Assembly: GCF_001598455.1 (NCBI RefSeq)
Contig: NZ_BCYZ01000036.1
Coordinates: 1 to 44,214 of the forward strand
Source of the DNA: Sphingomonas pruni NBRC 15498
Lineage (GTDB): Bacteria > Pseudomonadota > Alphaproteobacteria > Sphingomonadales > Sphingomonadaceae
Direction of reading: 5' to 3'
DNA length: 44,214 bases
Part shown: positions 9,835-17,546 of the stretch, piece after piece
How the letters are laid out: every line of letters starts with the position of its first letter
Position numbering within the stretch: the stretch's first letter is position 1
Notes under the pieces: model-generated
Told to the model about the DNA's origin: nothing
Seen by the model: the letters and a program-made list of their open reading frames with translations, nothing else
Database searches by the model: none
Translations under genes and position numbers: made by a program

Positions 9835-9899
9835 TAAACCGGTTCTCCTAGCGCAGCCCGTTCCAACGTGCTTTGCTGCACGCCGAGGGGAGCCGCGCA

Positions 9900-11186
9900 A
9901 TGGACACCAGCGACAAAAGACCTTTCGGATTCTGGACCGCCACCGCGCTCGTCGTCGGCGGGATGATCGGGTCGGGCATCTTCATGATGCCGGCCGCGCT
10001 GGCGCCGTTCGGCTGGACCGGCTCGATCGCCTGGATCGTCAGCATCGCCGGGGCTCTGGCGATCGCCTATACGATCGGCCGGATGGCGCAGGCCATGCCG
10101 GAGGCGACCGGCGCCGTCGCGATTACCGGTGCGGCGCTGGGCGAATTCCCGGGCGTGCTGGTCGGCTGGAGCTATTGGGTATCGGTGTGGTGCGCCAACG
10201 CCGCGATCGCCACGGCCGCGACGTCCTATCTGGCTGCGATCGTCCCACCGCTCGACGCGACGCCATGGGCCGGCGCGTTGACCTCTGTCGCCTTGCTATG
10301 GTTGCTGACCCTGCTCAACCTCGCCGGCGCGCGGGCGGCGGGGCGGTTTCAGGTGGTGACGACGATCCTCAAGATCACGCCCTTGATCGCGGTCATCGTC
10401 ATCGCGCTGTCGCTCGGGGTAAGCGGACAGGTCCATCTGCCGGCTTTTCCCGCCGAGCAGGCGGTGATCGCCAGCATCGCCACCGCCGTCACGCTGACCC
10501 TGTTTCCGCTGGTCGGCTTCGAATCCGCCGGGGTCGCCGCCGAGCGCGTGCGCGATCCCGAACGCAACATCATGCGCGCGAGCATGGCGGGGACGATCGG
10601 TACGGGTTTGCTCTACATCCTGGTCTGCTCGGCGATCGTGCTGATCCTGTCGCCGGACGCGGTGACCAAATCCTCCGCGCCGTTCGCCTTGTTCGTCGGC
10701 CAGTTCTGGGGGGCCGGCGCGTCACAGACGATCGCCCTGTTCGCTGCCATCGCCGCGATCGGCGCGCTCAACGGCTGGGTCTTGATCCAGGGCGAGGTGC
10801 CGCTGGGCATGGCGCGCGCGGGGTTGCTGCCCAGCTGGTTCGCCAAGGTGTCGGCGCGTGACGTGCCGGTGCGGGTGCTGCTGCTGTCCTCGGCGCTTGG
10901 GACGGTGCTGCTGCTCTTTACCGCCAGCCCCACCCTCGGCGGCGTTTTCCAGTTCATGGCGATCCTGGCGTCGTGCGCGACCCTCTGGCTCTATCTCGCC
11001 ATTTGCGTAGCAGCCCTGGTCCGCCGCATCGCGATGCCGACCGCGGCGATCGGCCTGGCATTCTCGCTGTTCGCCTTCTGGGGCGCCGGATGGGAAGCGG
11101 CCGGCCTCAGCGTCGTGCTGATGCTGACCGCAGTCCCGCTCTATTTCTTGCGCCCCAGGGCGTCCCTAGCCGAACAGCCGGCCTAG
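9900..11186 (+). CDS. APC-superfamily amino acid permease or antiporter
   Basis: Inner-membrane amino acid/polyamine/organocation transporter of 428 residues with about 12 hydrophobic segments. TM1 carries the conserved VGGMIGSGIFMMPAALAPFG (about residues 19-38), whose glycine-rich break binds substrate in AdiC and related proteins. TM6 includes LFPLVGFESAGVAAERVRDP, the typical APC Glu-Ser segment. It is closest by eye to AdiC/PotE-type exchangers. ATG at 9900 has GAGGGGAG upstream and is preferred to TTG at 9873. Its last 21 bases overlap the 3' end of the convergent FAD oxidoreductase gene. Substrate and direction of transport are not readable. Confidence 0.88.
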   Translation: MDTSDKRPFGFWTATALVVGGMIGSGIFMMPAALAPFGWTGSIAWIVSIAGALAIAYTIGRMAQAMPEATGAVAITGAALGEFPGVLVGWSYWVSVWCANAAIATAATSYLAAIVPPLDATPWAGALTSVALLWLLTLLNLAGARAAGRFQVVTTILKITPLIAVIVIALSLGVSGQVHLPAFPAEQAVIASIATAVTLTLFPLVGFESAGVAAERVRDPERNIMRASMAGTIGTGLLYILVCSAIVLILSPDAVTKSSAPFALFVGQFWGAGASQTIALFAAIAAIGALNGWVLIQGEVPLGMARAGLLPSWFAKVSARDVPVRVLLLSSALGTVLLLFTASPTLGGVFQFMAILASCATLWLYLAICVAALVRRIAMPTAAIGLAFSLFAFWGAGWEAAGLSVVLMLTAVPLYFLRPRASLAEQPA

Positions 11187-12794
11187 CACCGAGCGGTCGC
11201 GCAGGATTTCGTGCGCGGCATTGTGGCCCGGCGCGCCGGTCACGCCGCCGCCGGGATGCGTGCCCGCGCCGCACATATAAAGGCCCTTGATCGGGCTGCG
11301 ATAATCGCCGTGCCCGAGCACTGGCCGCGCCGCCCAGAGCTGATCGAGCGACATGTTGCCATGCATGATGTCACCGCCGATCAGCCCGAACTTGCGTTCG
11401 AGATCGAGCGGTGAATGGATCTGGCGCGCGATGATCGATGCCTTGAAATTCGGCGCATGCTCGTTGACCGTGTCGATGATCAGGTCCGCCGCTGCCTCGC
11501 GCTCTTCGTCCCATGACCGTCCGTCCGGCAGCGTCGGTGCGAATTGCTGGCAGAACAGGCTGGCGATCTGCATCCCCGGCGGTGCCAGGCTGTCGTCGAC
11601 CGAGGTCGGCAGCTTCATCTCGACGATCGGCTTTTTCGACCAACCGAACGCCTTCGCGTCGGTGAACGCCTGATCCATGTAATCGAGCGTCGGGGAGATG
11701 ATAATCCCGCAGGTATGATGCTCGGCCTTCTCCTTGCCGGGCAGCACGGTGAAATCGGGCAATTCGCTGAGCGCGACGTTCATCCGGAACGTGCCCGACC
11801 CCGCTTTGAAACGGTCCATGCGATGCGCGAATTCGGGCGGCAGGTCGGCGCGGTCGACCAATTGGCGGAAGAGCAAGGCGGGCCCGGCATTTGACGCGAC
11901 GATCGGCGCAGCGATCTCCTCGCCGCTTTCCAGCACGACGCCGGCGACCTTGCCGCCCCCGGCCTTCGCCGGGGCAGGCTCGACCAGCACGCGCGCGACG
12001 GGCGCTTCCAGGCTGATTTCGACCCCGGCTTCCTCGCACGCCTCGGCCATGTACTTGGTGATCGCGCCCATGCCGCCGACCGAATGGCCCCACATGCCCT
12101 TCTTGCCATTCACTTCGCCGAAGACATGGTGGAGCAGGACATAGGCAGAGCCCGGCGTGTCCGGGCTGGCGTAATTGCCGACCACCGCGTCGAAGCCGAA
12201 CGCGGCCTTGATATACTCGTTCTCGTACCAGCCATCGAGGAAATCGCGCGCCGACTTGACGAACAGGTCCATCACGTCGCGCTGCGCCTCGATAGGCATG
12301 CCGGCGAGCTTCTTGCCCTGAACCGCCGCCGCGATCAGCGCGCGCAGGCCGCCACCCGCATTGGGCGGGGTCTTGAGCGACAGGTCGCGCAGCACGTCGG
12401 CGACGCGTTCGAGCGCTTCCTCATATTTGGGGAAGGTATCGGCGTCCTTCTGGCTGTAGCGCGCGAATTCGGCGCGCGTCCGATTCTCGCCGCCGCCGAG
12501 CTTGAGATAGCCGTTTTCGTGCGGGAAGAAGTTGCTGATCGTGCGCTCGATGATCCGCCAGCCGCGCTCGTGCAGGCGCATGTCCTTGATCACCTTGGGC
12601 CGCAACAGACTGACCGTATAGCTCGCGGTCGAGTTGCGGAATCCGGGGTGGAATTCCTCGGTCACCGCCGCGCCGCCGACGATGTTGCGGCGTTCGAGCA
12701 CGCGCACCTTGAGCCCGGCGCGCGCGAGGTAGAAGGCGCAGACGAGGCCGTTATGGCCCCCGCCGATGATCACAGCGTCGTATTTCTTGGTCAT
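11166..12794 (-). CDS. CrtI/PYROXD2-like FAD-dependent oxidoreductase
   Basis: Flavoprotein of the phytoene-desaturase-like NAD(P)/FAD superfamily, 542 residues, no signal peptide. The N-terminus has the dinucleotide fold AVIIGGGHNGLVCAFYLARAG (first 20 residues of it at about 7-26), followed by VLERRNIVGGAAVTEE. The C-terminal FAD motif is GLYMCGAGTHPGGGVTGAPG (about 507-526). The layout matches the PYROXD2-like branch rather than carotenoid desaturases, and no carotenoid genes are near. It lies 124 bp downstream of the Rieske oxygenase gene in the same direction, with a palindromic repeat between, so both may act in one oxidative pathway. The 3' end overlaps the permease gene by 21 bp. The substrate is unknown. 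Confidence 0.85.
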   Translation of the reverse strand: MTKKYDAVIIGGGHNGLVCAFYLARAGLKVRVLERRNIVGGAAVTEEFHPGFRNSTASYTVSLLRPKVIKDMRLHERGWRIIERTISNFFPHENGYLKLGGGENRTRAEFARYSQKDADTFPKYEEALERVADVLRDLSLKTPPNAGGGLRALIAAAVQGKKLAGMPIEAQRDVMDLFVKSARDFLDGWYENEYIKAAFGFDAVVGNYASPDTPGSAYVLLHHVFGEVNGKKGMWGHSVGGMGAITKYMAEACEEAGVEISLEAPVARVLVEPAPAKAGGGKVAGVVLESGEEIAAPIVASNAGPALLFRQLVDRADLPPEFAHRMDRFKAGSGTFRMNVALSELPDFTVLPGKEKAEHHTCGIIISPTLDYMDQAFTDAKAFGWSKKPIVEMKLPTSVDDSLAPPGMQIASLFCQQFAPTLPDGRSWDEEREAAADLIIDTVNEHAPNFKASIIARQIHSPLDLERKFGLIGGDIMHGNMSLDQLWAARPVLGHGDYRSPIKGLYMCGAGTHPGGGVTGAPGHNAAHEILRDRSVLGRLFG

Positions 12795-12810
12795 TCCCTC
12801 AACCCCAATC

Positions 12811-12918
12811 CGTCATCCCCGCGAAAGCGGGGACCTAACTCCCGTTCGTGCCCCAAATACGACTTTCGTTGCGCGCGGCGACGGCCGGAGATGGGTCCCC
12901 GCTTTCGCGGGGATGACG
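12811..12918. repeat. REPIN-like repeat with perfect 25-bp inverted arms
   Basis: The left arm (12811-12835) begins CGTCATCCCCGCGAAAGCGG and the right arm (12894-12918) is its exact 25-base reverse complement. Each arm is itself a hairpin (CCCCGC-GAAA-GCGGGG). The 58-base spacer lacks obvious structure. The right arm touches the stop codon of the Rieske gene, and the left arm sits 16 bp upstream of the FAD oxidoreductase start, so this element occupies the whole intergenic gap of a probable operon. Confidence 0.9.
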
Positions 12919-14097
12919 TCAAACTTGTCGCGGCCGCCGCGACCACCCTGGTGCCGGCGCGCGGTGCAGCCGTGCTTCCGGGATGATGTGGCGGATCTTC
13001 CTGGCGAAGCTGCGCAAGCACACTTCGCTCGCGCCGATCGGGCCCGCCGCATAGCTTTGCGAAGCCATGCCCTGCTGGACGCGCTCGATCAGCCAGGTGT
13101 CCTCGGCATTGACCACGCGATTTATCCGCCAATTGGCATAGCGCACCAGCTTCATCTCGCGACGATCATCGGGCAGCGCGAATGCCATTTCGCGCAGCAC
13201 GCTGGTGGTCGGCGTCAGCGGCAGCCATTGCATGAAGTCGATCTGATCGGCGTAGAGGTCGAACGCCATGTTGGGCCAGAGCTTGTAATAGAGCCATAGC
13301 CGCTGGTTCGCCTCTGGCAGATGATGCGCGCGCGGCAAATGCTTCTGGTAGAAGCGCTCCCAGAAATTGTCCGACACGCGATCGACGACCCCGCCCGACA
13401 TCTTGTCGACCCAGGGCTGTGCCTCGATCGCGTAGCTTTTGCCGAACAGGCGCGTCAGTCCGTCATGCGCGACCGGGATGTGGAGGTTGTCCGAATAATT
13501 GTCGCCGACATTCTTCCAATTGACCTGGCGCTCGCGCAGCCGGACCGGGCTGATGCAGCGCATGTCCTCGAAACGATAGGGCGCGATTTCGTGGTCGTAG
13601 GGCGCCATCATCGCAGCGACCGACGGTCCGCCATCGTCCTGCAACCGCACGAACACGAAACCGCGCCAGATCTCGACATCGAGCGCGGCGAGGCCGTTAT
13701 CCTCGAGCCGCAGCGCGGGATAATCGCCCTTCATCGGTACCCCCGACAACCGGCCGTCAGTCTCATAGACCCAGGCATGATAGGGGCAGACCAGCTTCTT
13801 CGCGCACCCTGTCGGCCCCTCGACCAGCCGCATCGCGCGATGGCGACAGACGTTTGTGAAAGCGCGAACCTCACCGTCCTGACCGCGCATCGCGATCACG
13901 CTTTCGCCGAGATAGTCGAGCGTGTGGAAGTCGCCGGGCCGGGCGATATCGCTCTGGTGACAGACGATCTGCCACGACGGACGCAGCACGCGCGCCATCT
14001 CGACCTCAAAATATTCGGGGTCCGTATAGAGCCAGCCGGGCAGGCTCCAATCGGCGTCGGGATCGTGCTCCTCTATGTCGGCGTAGCGATGCGCCAT
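12919..14097 (-). CDS. Rieske non-heme iron oxygenase, alpha subunit
   Basis: Ring-hydroxylating or related Rieske oxygenase of 392 residues, cytosolic. The [2Fe-2S] site is C84-x-H86-x17-C104-x2-H107 (NVCRHRAM, VCPYHAW). The mononuclear iron site is in DNYSDNLHIPVAHDG (about residues 200-215), giving the bridging Asp and two His. ATG at 14097 has GGGGAG 8 bases upstream; longer in-frame starts run through a repeat and were rejected. No beta subunit, ferredoxin or reductase is adjacent, so electrons must come from elsewhere. Relatives include both aromatic dioxygenases and betaine/carnitine-type monooxygenases; the BetI-like regulator next door slightly favours the latter (inference). A probable operator at 14118-14133 overlaps its promoter region. 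Confidence 0.9.
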   Translation of the reverse strand: MAHRYADIEEHDPDADWSLPGWLYTDPEYFEVEMARVLRPSWQIVCHQSDIARPGDFHTLDYLGESVIAMRGQDGEVRAFTNVCRHRAMRLVEGPTGCAKKLVCPYHAWVYETDGRLSGVPMKGDYPALRLEDNGLAALDVEIWRGFVFVRLQDDGGPSVAAMMAPYDHEIAPYRFEDMRCISPVRLRERQVNWKNVGDNYSDNLHIPVAHDGLTRLFGKSYAIEAQPWVDKMSGGVVDRVSDNFWERFYQKHLPRAHHLPEANQRLWLYYKLWPNMAFDLYADQIDFMQWLPLTPTTSVLREMAFALPDDRREMKLVRYANWRINRVVNAEDTWLIERVQQGMASQSYAAGPIGASEVCLRSFARKIRHIIPEARLHRAPAPGWSRRPRQV

Positions 14098-14117
14098 GAC
14101 TACTCCCCGATTGCTTG

Positions 14118-14133
14118 TTGTACGATCGTATAA
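14118..14133. promoter_or_regulatory. Candidate TetR-family operator
   Basis: TTGTACGATCGTATAA is a 16-bp near-palindrome with a perfect 10-bp core (TACGATCGTA, 14121-14130). It lies 21 bp upstream of the Rieske start and in the divergent gap shared with the TetR gene. On the reverse strand TTGCAA, 17 bases, then TACGAT could be the Rieske promoter, so the palindrome would cover the -10 region. The same TTGTTGTACGAT string occurs before the M20 peptidase gene (16252-16263). Confidence 0.55.
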
Positions 14134-14157
14134 TAAGGAACCGGTTATTGCAACTAC

Positions 14158-14247
14158 CGTCATGCCGGGCTTGTCCCGGCATCCACTGTGCATCATGCAG
14201 CGACGGAGAGATGGAGGAGTGGACCCCGGCACAAGGCCGGGGTGACG
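14158..14247. repeat. REPIN-like repeat with imperfect 29-bp inverted arms
   Basis: The arms at 14158-14186 (starting CGTCATGCCGGGCTTGTCCC) and 14219-14247 (starting GTGGACCCCGGCACAAGGCC) are inverted repeats with about six mismatches, and each folds on itself. The ends CGTCA and TCCAC are conserved. It lies just upstream of the TetR start and belongs to the same broad class as the 12811-12918 element but with a different core. Confidence 0.8.
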
Positions 14248-14264
14248 ACTTACAGACGGATGAT

Positions 14265-14876
14265 ATGAGCAAACCCGCTTTTTCCCGCGCCGAACCCGAT
14301 GCGCGCCGCCAGAGCCTGATCGAGGCGACCGCGCGCGTGCTTGCTCGCGACGGGGCGACCGGCGCATCGGTCCGCCCGATCGCTGTCGAAGCGGGCGTTT
14401 CGCCGGGACTGATCAATCACTATTTCGCCGGCATCGAGGCGCTGATCGCGGCAACCTATTCGGCCGTCGGCGAGCAGGTCAGCAACGCGCTGGCCGCCGC
14501 GGTCGCGGCCGCGGGAACCGATCCGCGCGCGCGCCTGACCGCTTATGTCACCGCCAGTTTCGCCCCGCCGATCGCCGACCGCGCGTTGCTCGCGACCTGG
14601 ATCGCGTTCTGGAGCCTGACCGGAAAGCCGCAGATCGCCGAGCGCCACGACGCGATCTACGCGCGCTATCGCGAGGATCTGGAGGCGTTGCTGGCCGAAT
14701 GCGGGATAGCGCAAGCCGACCGCCGCCTGACCGCGATCGCAATCACTGCATTGGTTGACGGCCTATGGCTCGAACTCTGCCTGTCGCCCGACAGTTTCAC
14801 CGCCGACGAGGCGCGCGGCCTCGCCGAGCGGCAGCTAGCGACCTATTTCGACAGGTCCGCCAGCAGCGACAGATAA
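14265..14876 (+). CDS. TetR-family regulator, BetI-like
   Basis: DNA-binding repressor of 203 residues. The N-terminal helix-turn-helix spans about 12-58 (LIEATARVLARDGATGASVR, AGVSPGLINHYFAGIEAL). The C-terminal ligand domain resembles BetI-type regulators (ALLATWIAFWSLTGKPQIAE, GLWLELCLSPDSFTADEA). It is divergent from the Rieske gene and probably acts at the palindrome 14118-14133. The chosen ATG at 14265 follows the end of a palindromic repeat; upstream in-frame codons translate that repeat and are not credible. Its 3' end overlaps the convergent M20 peptidase gene by 34 bp. The ligand is unknown; choline-type compounds are only a guess from the BetI resemblance. Confidence 0.85.
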   Translation: MSKPAFSRAEPDARRQSLIEATARVLARDGATGASVRPIAVEAGVSPGLINHYFAGIEALIAATYSAVGEQVSNALAAAVAAAGTDPRARLTAYVTASFAPPIADRALLATWIAFWSLTGKPQIAERHDAIYARYREDLEALLAECGIAQADRRLTAIAITALVDGLWLELCLSPDSFTADEARGLAERQLATYFDRSASSDR

Positions 14877-16240
14877 TAAGTGACCCCCGGGGCGATGTTG
14901 CTGATCGGCGTGCGCTCGTTCAGCCCGTGGCTGAAATCCTCCGATTCCTTGATGAAGGTCGGGCTGGCGCCATAGCTCGGCACGTTGTGATATCGGAACC
15001 ACATGCTGTCCGACGCGCCCGAGGACATTGCCGGGAAGACCGGGACGCCGGGATAGACCTTGCCCATCGCGCGATTGACCGCGGCGATGAAATCGGGCCG
15101 CATCGGCGACGCGTCATTGGCGACCGAGCCTTCGGTCACGTCCTTGAACGCGATGGCGGGATCGCCAGCGACCTTTTGCAATTCCGCCATGATGTCGGCG
15201 GGCTTGTGGCCGGGGAAGATGCGGCAATTGATGTTGGCCGTCGCCTTTTGCGGCAACGCGTTCAGGGCGTGGCCGCCATTGACCATCGTCGGCACGCAAG
15301 TCGTACCGATCCGCCCGGCCGTGCTTGGGTTGTTGCGCAGTACCGCCAGCGCCTTTTCGTCATTGGGGTTGGCGACGAACGCCTTGAGCGCGGCGCCAAC
15401 CTCGGGCTCCTCATAGGGCGCCGCCTTGCTCAGCGCCTCGCGCGTCAGGTCGCTCAGTTCGGGTTTGAAATGATAGGCGCCGATCTTCTCGAGCGCCGCG
15501 GATAATTGAACGATCGCGTTGACCGGGCGCGGCGCCGAGGAATGGCCGCCGGGATTGGTCACGGTCAGTTCGAAATCGGCATAGGTCTTTTCGGCACCCT
15601 GCCAGGTCCAGTATTTGGGCTTGGCGGTCGCCTCATCGAGAACGCCGCCGCCGCCATCGATGTTGAGGACGAGGTCGGCGTCCTTCAATTTCTCGGCGAT
15701 GATCGCCGAGGTCTTCATCCGCGTTTCCTCGTCGCCCGAAAATTCGATGATGATTGTCCGTTTCGGCTTGTACCCCTCGCGACGCAGCTCATTGAGCGCA
15801 GCGATCGCCATCGTGCCGTCGAGCTTCATGTCGGTGGCGCCGCGACCGAACAGATAGCCGTTCTCGACCACCGGGGTGAACGGATCGCGCTGCCAGTCGG
15901 ACGGCTTGGCTTCGACCACGTCCATATGACCGGAAATAACCAGGGGCTTGAGCTTGGGATCGCTGCCCGGCCAGGTCGCGATCAGATAGGCGGTGTCGTC
16001 GACCGGGGTGATCTCGACATCCTTGTCCGCAAAACCTCCGGCAACCAAAGCGGCCTTGTAGAGCGCGGCCACTTGCGGCGTCTGGTTGTTCGGGCCCGCG
16101 ACCGAGCGCAACGCGATGGCCTTTTTGGCGAGCGCGAGCGCCTCGCTGTCAGCCTGGGGATGCCCGGCGGTCTTTGGCGCCGCCGCGCCCGCCGTTGCCA
16201 CCAACGCCGCCGCCATTGCGGCCAGTCCGAACTTGTTCAT
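14843..16240 (-). CDS. M20-family zinc metallopeptidase, exported
   Basis: Secreted or periplasmic dipeptidase/carboxypeptidase-like enzyme of 465 residues. A signal peptide is visible (MNKFGLAAMAAALVATAG, cleavage near GAAA). Metal ligands fit the M20 pattern: H105 with D107 (SGHMDVV), bridging D137 (GATDMK), catalytic E171 with E172 (SGDEETR), D195 (NIDGGGG) and a C-terminal His in DFSHGLNERT. The central dimerisation domain lies between about 210 and 330. ATG at 16240 follows AAAGGGG and is preferred over the adjacent TTG at 16243. It is convergent with the TetR gene (34-bp overlap) and shares TTGTTGTACGAT upstream with the Rieske gene, suggesting common control. Peptide specificity is not readable. 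Confidence 0.9.
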   Translation of the reverse strand: MNKFGLAAMAAALVATAGAAAPKTAGHPQADSEALALAKKAIALRSVAGPNNQTPQVAALYKAALVAGGFADKDVEITPVDDTAYLIATWPGSDPKLKPLVISGHMDVVEAKPSDWQRDPFTPVVENGYLFGRGATDMKLDGTMAIAALNELRREGYKPKRTIIIEFSGDEETRMKTSAIIAEKLKDADLVLNIDGGGGVLDEATAKPKYWTWQGAEKTYADFELTVTNPGGHSSAPRPVNAIVQLSAALEKIGAYHFKPELSDLTREALSKAAPYEEPEVGAALKAFVANPNDEKALAVLRNNPSTAGRIGTTCVPTMVNGGHALNALPQKATANINCRIFPGHKPADIMAELQKVAGDPAIAFKDVTEGSVANDASPMRPDFIAAVNRAMGKVYPGVPVFPAMSSGASDSMWFRYHNVPSYGASPTFIKESEDFSHGLNERTPISNIAPGVTYYLSLLADLSK

Positions 16241-16251
16241 CAACGACCCCT

Positions 16252-16265
16252 TTGTTGTACGATTG
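16252..16265. promoter_or_regulatory. Motif shared with the TetR/Rieske operator
   Basis: TTGTTGTACGATTG sits 12 bp upstream of the M20 peptidase start. The first 12 bases are identical to 14115-14126 in front of the Rieske gene, at a similar distance and in the same orientation relative to its gene. The right half of the palindrome is not well kept (TTGGAC in place of CGTATA). It could be a weaker operator or a shared promoter element. Confidence 0.4.
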
Positions 16266-16546
16266 GACTGTCGACCATCCGCCGCCGCGGAGCAAGCGTA
16301 ACAATCGTGCGCGGGAAATCACCGATTCGGATTTTTTTCACCATAATCGCGGTGACTTGGGGCCCGCCGTCAGTACTTCATTAACGAACGTTCTTCAGAA
16401 TGGCCTGCGGCGGATTGCGGTTGGCGGGGGTTTCCCGCGAAGGGCACCGCCAGCCGGCAGCGTACCGGGCAGGACGAAGCTGGAGCGACCGCCCGGTATG
16501 GGCGATCGCCGATACCATGGGGATGACGCTCGAAGTGGAGGGCCGC
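16266..16546. other. Intergenic region between the M20 peptidase and PilZ genes
   Basis: This divergent gap should carry promoters for both genes. I see GAACGTTC at 16386-16393 (perfect 8-bp palindrome) and an AT-rich stretch near 16328-16350 (TTTTTTTCACCATAATC), but no convincing paired -35/-10 boxes. In-frame ATGs for the PilZ gene at 16517 and 16523 lack a ribosome binding site. Confidence 0.4.
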
Positions 16547-17188
16547 ATGTTCGAATCGCATGACGATGCGCCTCTGGCCCATTCGCCGTCGAGCACATCC
16601 GTGCCTGATGAAGAACGTCGTCATGGCGCCCGCCACATCGCGGTCATGCGCGTTGCCAAACTGCATACGCGCCACGGCGAGGAACTGTGCCTCGTCCGCA
16701 ACATCTCGCCCGGCGGGCTGATGGCCAATATCTGGTCGGACCTGGCGATCGCCGATCTGCTGACTGCGGAGTTCAAATCCGGGCACCGCGCCTCGGGCCA
16801 TGTCGTGTGGCGGCGCGAGAATCGCATCGGGGTGCAGTTCGACGAGGAAATCGACGTGGCCATGGTGCTCGGCGGGGACGAAGACCCCGCGCCGGGCTTC
16901 CACGCACGCGCACCGCGCATCAACATCGCGGCGCGAGGCCGGCTGCGCTGCGGCGCGCATTATTATGCCGTCGACCTGCGCGATATCTCGCAAGGCGGCG
17001 CGCGCATCACCTCCGCCGATCCCAATTTCTGGGAAAAGATCGACGGGCCAATCGTGTTGTCGGTTACAGGCCTGCCGCCGATCGAAGGCACCGCGCGCTG
17101 GCACGATTCGAGCAATGCCGGACTCGCCTTCAACAGCCCGATCCCGCTCGACGCGATCGCCCGCTGGATCGCCGCAAACCGCGGCTAG
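16547..17188 (+). CDS. Tandem PilZ-domain protein, probable c-di-GMP receptor
   Basis: Soluble protein of 213 residues with two PilZ domains. Domain 1 has R25-x-x-x-R29 (RHGAR) and N52-x-S54-x-x-G57 (NISPGG). Domain 2 has R130-x-x-x-R134 (RGRLR) and D146-x-S148-x-x-G151 (DISQGG). Both therefore keep the residues that bind cyclic di-GMP in known PilZ proteins. No enzymatic or membrane domain is attached, so it is probably an adaptor. I chose ATG at 16547 because GGAGG lies 6 bases upstream; ATGs at 16517 and 16523 lack such a site. No motility or cellulose genes are adjacent, so its target is unknown. Confidence 0.85.
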   Translation: MFESHDDAPLAHSPSSTSVPDEERRHGARHIAVMRVAKLHTRHGEELCLVRNISPGGLMANIWSDLAIADLLTAEFKSGHRASGHVVWRRENRIGVQFDEEIDVAMVLGGDEDPAPGFHARAPRINIAARGRLRCGAHYYAVDLRDISQGGARITSADPNFWEKIDGPIVLSVTGLPPIEGTARWHDSSNAGLAFNSPIPLDAIARWIAANRG

Positions 17189-17196
17189 AGTCGTTT

Positions 17197-17360
17197 TCAG
17201 CTTCGCTGAATCGGTACCGGCCCGCTCCCCCACCCGGCCGCCCATAGAATACCCTGTTGGGCGGCCGGGCGGGGGAGCGGGCGGAGCAGAAGGTTCCGGC
17301 GATGCGCAGCATCGTTGGAATGACTGCGTAGGGCGGTACCGCAACCGTTTCAGCTTTGCT
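17197..17360. repeat. Large nested inverted repeat after the PilZ gene
   Basis: A 25-bp inverted repeat with one mismatch (17220-17244, starting GCCCGCTCCCCCACCCGGCC, and 17258-17282) encloses a 13-base loop and could form a very stable hairpin. Outside it a second mirrored layer is visible: TTTCAGCTTCGCTGAA plus CGGTACCG on the left (about 17196-17219), and GCGGTACCGC then GTTTCAGCTTTGCTGAAAC on the right (about 17331-17363). The hairpin may end transcription of the PilZ gene, but there is no T-run, and the layered structure suggests a mobile or repeat-derived element. Confidence 0.75.
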
Positions 17361-17396
17361 GAAACAGAGGCTGGCCTAGCCTATCGTCCCCCATTC

Positions 17397-17532
17397 CGTC
17401 GCCCCAGCGAAAGAACATCGGGTTGAGCGCGCCCCGCATGCTCAAGGATCGTCCGGGGGACGATCCGACCCGACGTTGGTCTCAGGCGAAAGCGCAATGC
17501 GGCTTGAGATCCCAGCTTTCGCTGGGATGACG
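17397..17532. repeat. REPIN-like repeat, diverged arms
   Basis: CGTCGCCCCAGCGAAAG (17397-17413) faces CTTTCGCTGGGATGACG (17516-17532), an imperfect inverted pair resembling the CGTCATCCCCGCGAAAG arms at 12811-12918. Inside lies a perfect hairpin, GGATCGTCC-GGG-GGACGATCC (17446-17466). It fills the gap between the convergent PilZ and DUF6445 genes together with the repeat at 17197-17360, and I see no gene in 17189-17546. Confidence 0.75.
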
Positions 17533-17546
17533 CTAAACGGAAACGA

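Noticed and set aside
12811..17532. Repeats as a CRISPR array
   Set aside because: The repeats are inverted, differ from one another and are not evenly spaced with unique spacers; no cas gene is present.
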